Assembly: GCA_029884335.1 (NCBI GenBank)
Contig: JAOUIA010000020.1
Coordinates: 1 to 57,362, forward strand
Source: Betaproteobacteria bacterium
GTDB taxonomy: Bacteria > Pseudomonadota > Gammaproteobacteria > Burkholderiales > Casimicrobiaceae
Length of the DNA: 57,362 bases
Reading direction: 5' to 3'
Shown here: piece after piece, positions 51,971-57,362 of the stretch
Layout: every line of letters starts with the position of its first letter
Position numbering within the stretch: position 1 is the first letter of the stretch
The notes under the pieces: model-generated
The model's database searches: none
Seen by the model: the letters and a program-made list of their open reading frames with translations, nothing else
Told to the model about the DNA's origin: nothing
Position numbers and translations under genes: made by a program

Positions 51971-54513
51971 GCCGGCACGGGGACCGCGGCGGGGCACGCT
52001 GCCGCAGTGAGGAGACGCACCGTGCCGGCCGACCCGTCGATTTCCACGAGGTCGCCGTCGCGCAGCCAGCGGCACGCGCCGGCCACTCCGATCACCGCGG
52101 GCAGGCGCAGTTCGCGCGCCACGATCGCGGCGTGCGACAGCAGATTCCCGCGCTCGACGACGAGCCCGGCCGCCGCGGCGAACAACACGACCCAGCCCGG
52201 GTCCGTCCGCTCGGCAACCAGGATCTCCCCCTCGCCCAGGCTGGCCTGCGAGGGCTGCGTGACCACCCGCACGCGGCCGCGGGCCACGCCGGGAGAGCAC
52301 CCGATGGCGCTGACGTCGCCGCCGGACCGCGGAGTTGCCGCCACGGTCTCGCGAACGCGGGCGAAGGCGAGCTGGGCGATGCCGTGCGACTCGAAGCGCC
52401 GCGGCGGCGGCTCCGCGCGCTCGTGGCGCGCGAACTCGGCCTTGCGCAGCGCGGCGAGCGCGGCGAGGTCGCTGCACGTCGCCGTGCCCTCGACGCTGCC
52501 CAGCACCTCGTCGAGTTCCAGCCAGAACACGTCGCGCGGCTGCGCGAGCATCCCGTGCTCGTGGAAGCGGTGGCCCAGCTCGACGACGACGCGACGGACG
52601 CGCGCGAACACTCGCGTGCGCTCGAAGCGCATGTTCTCGCGGTCCCGCAGCCGGGCCCGCGCGTGCCGGAGCACCCAGCCGAACGCGAGGCGCCGCAGCG
52701 GGTGGCCACGCAGCGCCTTCCGGACACGTCGCTCGGCGTCGCGGCGGGCGTCGCCGGCGGCCGGCACGGACGCTGCGCGCGCCGGATCCGCGGCGAGCCT
52801 GCCGATCGTGCGCAGCAGCGGCAGCGGATCGTCGTCGTACGCGATGCTCTCGAGCTTGAGCTCCTCCATGCAGCGGTCGCCGAAGCGCGCGATGTAGGCC
52901 TCGAGACGCTCCCGGAACTCAGGGTGTTCCGGCAGGGCGGCGCGCACGGCCGCGGGGTCGCCCTCCCGCAGCAGCGCGGCCAGCACCGGCGTGCCGGCGG
53001 CGAGACGTGCGAGTTCGCCGATGCGCTGCGCAGGCTCGACGCTGACCAGACCCGGCTCGCCGGCGACGAGGTCGTTGGCGAGTCCCGGCGCGTGCGGGTC
53101 GAGCCAGCGTCGCGCGAGGCGCGTCAGCAGGCCGTGGAAGATCATCGCGAAGAAGTCGTTGACGAGCGGCGCGTCCCAGTGCCGGAGCAGCCGGCGCTCG
53201 AGCTCGTGGAAGTGCGCGACCAGCTCGTCGGCGCGCCGATCGGCCAGCGGCGGCGAGGGCGGCGCCAGCGCGTCGTCGAGCCTCGCCATGAAGCGGCGGT
53301 TGCGCCGTTCGACCGTAGCGAAGTTGACGACGAACCGCGCGGCCTGGCGCGCGAGGGCGAGGCGGGTCGTGCGTGCCCGCGCGCTCGCGTGGATGCGCGC
53401 GAGCACCGGTGCCGCGGCGAGCTCGCGCACGCCGAGCATCTCGTCGAGGAAGCGCCGGTTGTGGGCGAACGCGGGCGTGAGCGCCAGCAGCTCGTACCAG
53501 GCGACGAGGTCGTAGTAGACGCGGCCGCGCACCAGCGTGACCATGCGCCGCAGCGCCGGCGAGTGGTCCTCGACCAGCGCCTCGCCGACGCCGCCGACGC
53601 GGCAGAGCTCGCGGTAGACGTGCTCGTAGGCGCGGCGGATGAACGAGTACGTGAGCGGTGTGGTCGTGCCGCCGTAGCTCTCGCCGATGTTGCTCGAGTC
53701 GAAGAGCGCTAGCGCGGCGTCCGGGTCCGCCCGGGCGGCGAGCGAGGTGATCGGCCGCGACTGCAGCAGCCACAGCTTCGCGCCCTCGTACGCCCACTCG
53801 ATGTCCTGCGGCGCGCCGAAGTGCCGGGCGCAGCGCCGTGCCAGGTCGGCGGCCGCGAGCGCCTGCGCGTCGGTGAGGCAGGGCAGCGGACCTTCGGTGG
53901 TGCGCGCGGTCACGCGTCCGGAGCGGTCGACGTGCCAGGTGTCGCCGTCGCGCTCGCCGGCGACCAGCGCGTTGGCCACGCCGGGCACTGCGGCGACGAC
54001 CGCGATGCCGCGGCGACCGCTCACGGGGTCGGCGCTGAACGCGACGCCTGCGGCATCCGCGTCGACCATCCGCTGCACGAGGACCGGGACGTTGGCGCCG
54101 GGCGCTCGTCCCAGGCCGTGGCGCTCGCGGTAGGCCCGCACGTGCGCCGCGTGCGCCGATCTCCACACGAGCGCGACGTGCGCTGCGACCGCGTCCGGCG
54201 CGACGAAAAGGAAGCTCGCGAGCTGGCCGGCGAACGAAGCCCGGCCGCCGTCCTCGTCCGCCGCGGACGAGCGAACTGCGACGCGCTCGCCGCGCGGGCA
54301 CAAGCGCCCCAGCGCGGCGGCGAGGGCGGCGTGCGGTCCCTCGTGCCAGGCGAAGCGGCCGCCCTGTGTCAGGGAAGCCGCAGCGGCAGGCGGCGTCACC
54401 GCGAACCAGGGCGGGACGGGCAGTCCGCCGCGCGCGGCGCTCGCCAGCGCGAGTCCCTTCGCGCCGAACTCGGCGATGCCGGCGTCGTCCGTGCAGTTGC
54501 GGATCCAGTCCAT
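51967..54513 (-). CDS. Rifampicin-phosphotransferase-like dikinase (ATP-grasp + His domain)
   Basis: An 848-residue enzyme. An N-terminal PPDK-type ATP-grasp domain (about 1-300: GAKGLALASAARGGLPVPPWFAVT, VAVRSSAADEDGGRASFAGQLASFL, VPVLVQRMVDADAAGVAFSADPVSG, DIEWAYEGAKLWLLQSRPI) is followed by a long helical middle domain (310-735) and a C-terminal swivelling domain with the phosphohistidine motif GNLLSHAAIVAREL (His794). There is no PEP-binding barrel, so it is built like rifampicin phosphotransferase (about 867 aa) and not like PEP synthase. Such enzymes phosphorylate a hydroxyl with the beta-phosphate of ATP. Start ATG at 54513; UbiA lies 8 bp upstream. Confidence 0.88.
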   Translation of the reverse strand: MDWIRNCTDDAGIAEFGAKGLALASAARGGLPVPPWFAVTPPAAAASLTQGGRFAWHEGPHAALAAALGRLCPRGERVAVRSSAADEDGGRASFAGQLASFLFVAPDAVAAHVALVWRSAHAAHVRAYRERHGLGRAPGANVPVLVQRMVDADAAGVAFSADPVSGRRGIAVVAAVPGVANALVAGERDGDTWHVDRSGRVTARTTEGPLPCLTDAQALAAADLARRCARHFGAPQDIEWAYEGAKLWLLQSRPITSLAARADPDAALALFDSSNIGESYGGTTTPLTYSFIRRAYEHVYRELCRVGGVGEALVEDHSPALRRMVTLVRGRVYYDLVAWYELLALTPAFAHNRRFLDEMLGVRELAAAPVLARIHASARARTTRLALARQAARFVVNFATVERRNRRFMARLDDALAPPSPPLADRRADELVAHFHELERRLLRHWDAPLVNDFFAMIFHGLLTRLARRWLDPHAPGLANDLVAGEPGLVSVEPAQRIGELARLAAGTPVLAALLREGDPAAVRAALPEHPEFRERLEAYIARFGDRCMEELKLESIAYDDDPLPLLRTIGRLAADPARAASVPAAGDARRDAERRVRKALRGHPLRRLAFGWVLRHARARLRDRENMRFERTRVFARVRRVVVELGHRFHEHGMLAQPRDVFWLELDEVLGSVEGTATCSDLAALAALRKAEFARHERAEPPPRRFESHGIAQLAFARVRETVAATPRSGGDVSAIGCSPGVARGRVRVVTQPSQASLGEGEILVAERTDPGWVVLFAAAAGLVVERGNLLSHAAIVARELRLPAVIGVAGACRWLRDGDLVEIDGSAGTVRLLTAAACPAAVPVPA

Positions 54514-54521
54514 GGCGTTTC

Positions 54522-55472
54522 CTAGGACGCGACGACCAGCCCGAGGGGGCCGAGTCCGGCGTAGAGCGCGAGCGTGGCGATGCCCGACAGCGTCTCGATC
54601 TGCCGCGCGCGTGCGCGCACCGGCCGGGACAGGTAACGAGTGCCGGAGAGCGCGGCGAGAATGGCGAGCGTCGCGGCCAGCGCGGCGAACGGGCCCGCCA
54701 GGCCGATGGCGCGAGCGGCGAGCCAGCCGGCCACCAGCGTCGCGGCACCTGCCGCGAGCCAGGCCACGATCGCGCCATCGCGGCCCCACGCGGCGGTGTA
54801 GGTCACGACGCCGCGTTCCTCGTCGACCGGCGCGCGGATCTTGCGCCCGATCTCGAGCAGCGTCGCCGCGCCGACCGCGCACGCCGCCCACCAGGCGAGC
54901 GCCGGATGCGCATCCGCACCCGCGGGCAGCCAGTCGAACGCGGTGAGATAGAACGCGATGCCGCCGGAGACGGGCACGTGCGATGCCAGGTAGGCCAGCG
55001 GGCGCGCCTTCAGCCAGTCGGCCGCGAAGAACTCCGCCGCCATCAGCCCGAGGTAGGCCCACACGCCGGCAAGCAGCCACGCGAGCCGCGCGTCGACGGA
55101 GAGCGCGAGCGCCAGTTGCGCGATCGCGGCCGACGCGCCGATCCAGCCGAGCTCGCCCAGCGTGACGAGGCCGCGCGGCACGGGCCGGTAGGGCCGGAAC
55201 GCGCGGTCGTCGTCCGCGTCCTTGAACTCGTCGAGCACGCGCATCTGCGCGAACAGCAGCAGCGCGCTGGCCGCCACGGCGAACGCGTTCCACGCCGCGG
55301 GCAGCGCGTCGGCGTCGCGCACCAGCGCCGAGAACGCGAGCGCGGAGCACGCGAGGACGCAGGCCAGCGTGCCCATGGCGGCGAGCGGGAAGCGCTCGCG
55401 CTGGTAGGTCCACCAGCGGCTGGCCGTGTCGGCTTCCAACGGGGGAACGGCGGCGGGTTCACGCGTGACCAT
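54522..55472 (-). CDS. UbiA-family prenyltransferase
   Basis: A 316-residue membrane protein with about eight or nine helices. UbiA enzymes join a prenyl diphosphate to an aromatic ring or a glycerol lipid. The first Asp motif reads RVLDEFKDADDDRAFRPYRPVPRGLV (Asp81, Asp85, Asp89) in place of the usual NDxxDxxxD. The second, less regular one is GRKIRAPVDEERGVVTYTAAWG at about 190. Thus the Mg-diphosphate site seems intact although the Asn is replaced by Leu. It overlaps the end of the diiron gene by 14 bp. The acceptor cannot be told from sequence. Confidence 0.88.
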   Translation of the reverse strand: MVTREPAAVPPLEADTASRWWTYQRERFPLAAMGTLACVLACSALAFSALVRDADALPAAWNAFAVAASALLLFAQMRVLDEFKDADDDRAFRPYRPVPRGLVTLGELGWIGASAAIAQLALALSVDARLAWLLAGVWAYLGLMAAEFFAADWLKARPLAYLASHVPVSGGIAFYLTAFDWLPAGADAHPALAWWAACAVGAATLLEIGRKIRAPVDEERGVVTYTAAWGRDGAIVAWLAAGAATLVAGWLAARAIGLAGPFAALAATLAILAALSGTRYLSRPVRARARQIETLSGIATLALYAGLGPLGLVVAS

Positions 55473-56460
55473 GGCATTCCTCCTGCGGGTCTTCGCACGG
55501 CAGCTCGTCGACCAGCGCGAGCGTGCGGCGGTGTTCCGGATACGCGGCGAGCAGCGCGAGCGTGCGCGGCAACGCCTCGCGGCCGAGGACGCGGCGGCGG
55601 AAGCCGGCGTCGTGACGCAGGCCGGGAAGCTCCGCGCGCAGCCGTGGCGCGACGGTGGCGCGCAGGTGCGGGAACTCCCGCTCCAGCACGGCCAGGATCG
55701 ACAGCGCGGTGCGCCGTGGCGACGCGTACGCCCTGACCACCTGCGCGAACATCAGGGCGCACAGCGAGCGCTTCCACGCCGGCTGCCCGTCGTAGGCGTG
55801 CGCGAGCAGGTGCTCGTCGAGCTGGACGTGCCGCGCCTCGTCGCGCAGGTGCAGCGCGTGCGCGCGCGCGTGCAGCGGATCGATCGCTTCCGGCGCACGG
55901 CGGCGAGCCCGCACGAACTCGCGCGACAGGAAGAGCGTGCGCTCCTCGATGAAGATGGTGAGCCAGATCCACATCAGCAGCCGTTCCGGGTGCGCGGCCA
56001 CGCCCGCCATCAGCCAACGCTCGGCGGGCGAGAGCACGAACAGCCGGGGTTGCGGCGCCGGGTACCACGCCGGCTCGGAGCGCTCGAGCAGGCGGCCGAA
56101 CATCGCCACGTGCTTGTCCTCCTCCTCGACGAAGCGCCACAGCGCGCGCCGGAGCTCGAAGGGCAGCTCGACGCGGCCGGTCAGCGCGCGCGCCAGGGCG
56201 CGGATCACCAGGCCCTCCGCCCAGACGAACTGCTCGGCGATCCCGAGCGCCTGCAGCTGGTTGCAGCGCCGTTGCTCCGCGGCGCCGAGCATCGCGTACG
56301 AGGGCAGGAACGCGAGCGGGCCGATGGCGTCGGGCATCCAGGGCAGCGCGCGGTCCGCACCCGCCGACCAGTCGACGTCCTCCAGCCGGAACGAGTGGTC
56401 GCGCGACTGGCGGTCGAGCCGCGCGAGCGCGGCGAGGGGGTTGGTGGATGCTGCGGCCAT
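55459..56460 (-). CDS. AurF-like diiron oxygenase, first gene of the operon
   Basis: A 333-residue helical ferritin-fold protein. The metal ligands line up with those of AurF (p-aminobenzoate N-oxygenase): Glu82 (WAEG), Glu114-x-x-His117 (EEDKH), Glu173 (EERT), and His204 with Glu208-x-x-His211 (HLRDEARH). The 4- and 3-residue spacing in the last group is the same as in AurF. The family oxidises amines to nitro or hydroxylamino groups, or hydroxylates carbon. The ATG at 56458-56460 is chosen: an in-frame start at 56517 would precede the predicted transcript start. A SARP-type operator lies just upstream. Confidence 0.85.
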   Translation of the reverse strand: MAAASTNPLAALARLDRQSRDHSFRLEDVDWSAGADRALPWMPDAIGPLAFLPSYAMLGAAEQRRCNQLQALGIAEQFVWAEGLVIRALARALTGRVELPFELRRALWRFVEEEDKHVAMFGRLLERSEPAWYPAPQPRLFVLSPAERWLMAGVAAHPERLLMWIWLTIFIEERTLFLSREFVRARRRAPEAIDPLHARAHALHLRDEARHVQLDEHLLAHAYDGQPAWKRSLCALMFAQVVRAYASPRRTALSILAVLEREFPHLRATVAPRLRAELPGLRHDAGFRRRVLGREALPRTLALLAAYPEHRRTLALVDELPCEDPQEECHGHA

Positions 56461-56515
56461 CGGCGAGCCTCTTGTCGGTCGTCGGGAGGAAGGGGACGGT
56501 CGGCGGTGCGAGGCC

Positions 56516-56570
56516 AATGTGCGGCAACGGGGGTTGCGGGCGGGCGACGGCTGGCTGACGGATGGCTTAC
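56516..56570 (-). promoter_or_regulatory. Predicted SARP-type operator/promoter of the lipid operon
   Basis: On the minus strand from 56570: GTAAGCC-ATCC-GTCAGCC-AGCC-GTCGCCC-GCCC-GCAACCC, four related heptamers at exactly 11-bp period (last one at 56537-56531). Nine bases later comes CACATT (56521-56516) as a -10-like element in GCCGCACATTGG. The first 13 bases (GTAAGCCATCCGT) and the -10 block are almost the same as in front of the regulator gene at 40782-40824. The ATG of the first operon gene is 56 bp from the -10. Confidence 0.6.
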
Positions 56571-56599
56571 GCCGCCGCCCGCGGGGCTGCCGGCGCCCG

Positions 56600-57362
56600 T
56601 CAGGGCCCCGTGACGATCGCCAGGGCCCGCTGCGCGATGAGCGCGTGCATCGCGGCGGTCGGGTGGATGCCGTCCCAGAACAGGTAGGTGTCCGGCTTCT
56701 TGCAGCGGAACGGCGGCTGGTTCGGCGTGACGCAGGCGTCGGTCGCGTTGGCGAACCCGTAGGTGCCGGGGTTGGCGATGACCTGGTCGAGCGTCGCGTG
56801 GAGGTCGAGCACGCGGATGTCGACGCCGAGCGCTGTGGAGAGCGCGCCCGCGGCCTGCGCGAGTCCGGCGTTGTACCCGCTCGCGAGGAAGCCCCCCAGC
56901 CAGGCGGCGCCCGGGACGACCGCGTCGAGCGCGCGCAGCGCAGGCGTCTTGCCGATGTCGGGCACGTTCGTCACCAGGAAGCGCCGCGCGCCCGTGCCGT
57001 AGAGCTGGACGATGCTGCCCGCGAAGCTGTCCAGCGCATTGCCGATGACCGGGGCGGGATTCCCGCCGCCGGCCGCCACGATGAGCGCGTCGCGCACGTC
57101 GTTGCTGCCGATCTCGATCACCACCAGCGTCTCCGCGGACGTGGTGCCGAAGTCGGAGACGTACATCGCGACCTGCTCCGGCAGGTTGAAGCGGCATGGG
57201 AAGGCGGGGGTCGCCCGCGCGCCGCTGGTCGCGTAATTGCTCGCCACCGCGCTCTCGCTGGCCAGCGCAGGACGCGCGTTGCCCGCGCGGCCGAGGCCGC
57301 GCGCCAGGCCTTCGACCCACGTCGCGCCGTTGGTGACGTGGTGGCCGCCGGTCGCGTAGGGG
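56600..57362 (-). CDS. SGNH/GDSL-family esterase (N-terminus outside the window)
   Basis: The frame is open to the right edge, so the start and block I (GDS) are not visible. The 253 visible codons begin with TGGHHVTNGATWVEGLARGLG, the segment that follows the GDS Ser in secreted GDSL lipases. The GSND block (VVIEIGSNDVRDAL), NVPDIGKTPALRAL and the catalytic Asp-x-x-His (FWDGIHPTAAMHAL) are also present. A pair of Cys (DACVTPNQPPFRCKKP) suggests a secreted, disulfide-bonded protein. Its stop lies 30 bp before the predicted operator of the next operon, so it is not clearly part of that operon. Confidence 0.88.
   Translation of the reverse strand, partial: PYATGGHHVTNGATWVEGLARGLGRAGNARPALASESAVASNYATSGARATPAFPCRFNLPEQVAMYVSDFGTTSAETLVVIEIGSNDVRDALIVAAGGGNPAPVIGNALDSFAGSIVQLYGTGARRFLVTNVPDIGKTPALRALDAVVPGAAWLGGFLASGYNAGLAQAAGALSTALGVDIRVLDLHATLDQVIANPGTYGFANATDACVTPNQPPFRCKKPDTYLFWDGIHPTAAMHALIAQRALAIVTGP

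Noticed and set aside
36876-57362. Genomic island with integrase and att repeats next to the tRNA
   Set aside because: No integrase, transposase or copy of the tRNA 3' end was found in the window, so an island is not called.

Overview
The window is a very GC-rich bacterial chromosome segment, densely coded on both strands, with many GTG starts and 4-bp stop/start overlaps. The alanine aminotransferase-hom-thrC run, the surE-pcm-nlpD run, the DUF1631 and Mth938-type genes and the MoxR/DUF58/transglutaminase triad together suggest a betaproteobacterium close to Burkholderiales. That placement is an inference from gene content. I see no transposase, integrase, phage gene or CRISPR array. No stretch over 300 bases lacks a gene.

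Left part (1 to about 36.8 kb): mostly housekeeping. In order: a cut-off unknown gene; a class III CoA-transferase; an orphan peptide-type ABC binding protein with a small membrane protein; hrpA; a DUF1631 / MoCF / MaoC run; pyrD facing it; mltB; pgi and ppc (divergent); an iron-binding protein behind a promoter with a Fur-like box; its double-domain permease on the opposite strand; surE-pcm-nlpD; the moxR-DUF58-transglutaminase operon; an HDAC-family hydrolase coupled to a Tat-exported Rieske protein; a Mth938-family gene; and alaC-hom-thrC, followed by a C13-like protease that has lost its histidine and an FbpC-type ATPase. The initiator tRNA-Met with its own promoter and terminator closes this part.

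Right part (37 to 57.4 kb): lipid-themed and probably accessory. It starts with an enoyl-reductase-like protein, a wax ester synthase-like acyltransferase and an alpha/beta hydrolase. The last two overlap tail to tail by 257 bp. Next comes a 1074-residue NTPase/SARP-type regulator. Then, on the minus strand, there is a tightly overlapping seven-gene operon (46962-56460): AurF-like diiron oxygenase, UbiA prenyltransferase, rifampicin-phosphotransferase-like enzyme, RND/MMPL exporter, BtaA-like aminocarboxypropyl transferase, polyprenol/phytol-kinase-like CTP enzyme and a GNAT-like protein. A Ser/Thr kinase and a lipoprotein follow it. A GDSL esterase runs off the right end.

The strongest candidate for an undescribed system is this operon plus its regulator. 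Upstream of the regulator (40782) and upstream of the first operon gene (56570, minus strand) there are heptamers of the type GTAAGCC at an 11-bp period, followed by a similar GCCGCACAWTGG block that would hold the -10. That is the known operator layout of SARP activators. I infer an autoregulated SARP switch driving synthesis and export of an unusual prenylated or amino-acid-headed lipid. The product itself cannot be read from the sequence.

Also notable: related long palindromic repeats sit at three tail-to-tail gene junctions (1565, 19439, 29675), and a different one sits at a fourth (44130).
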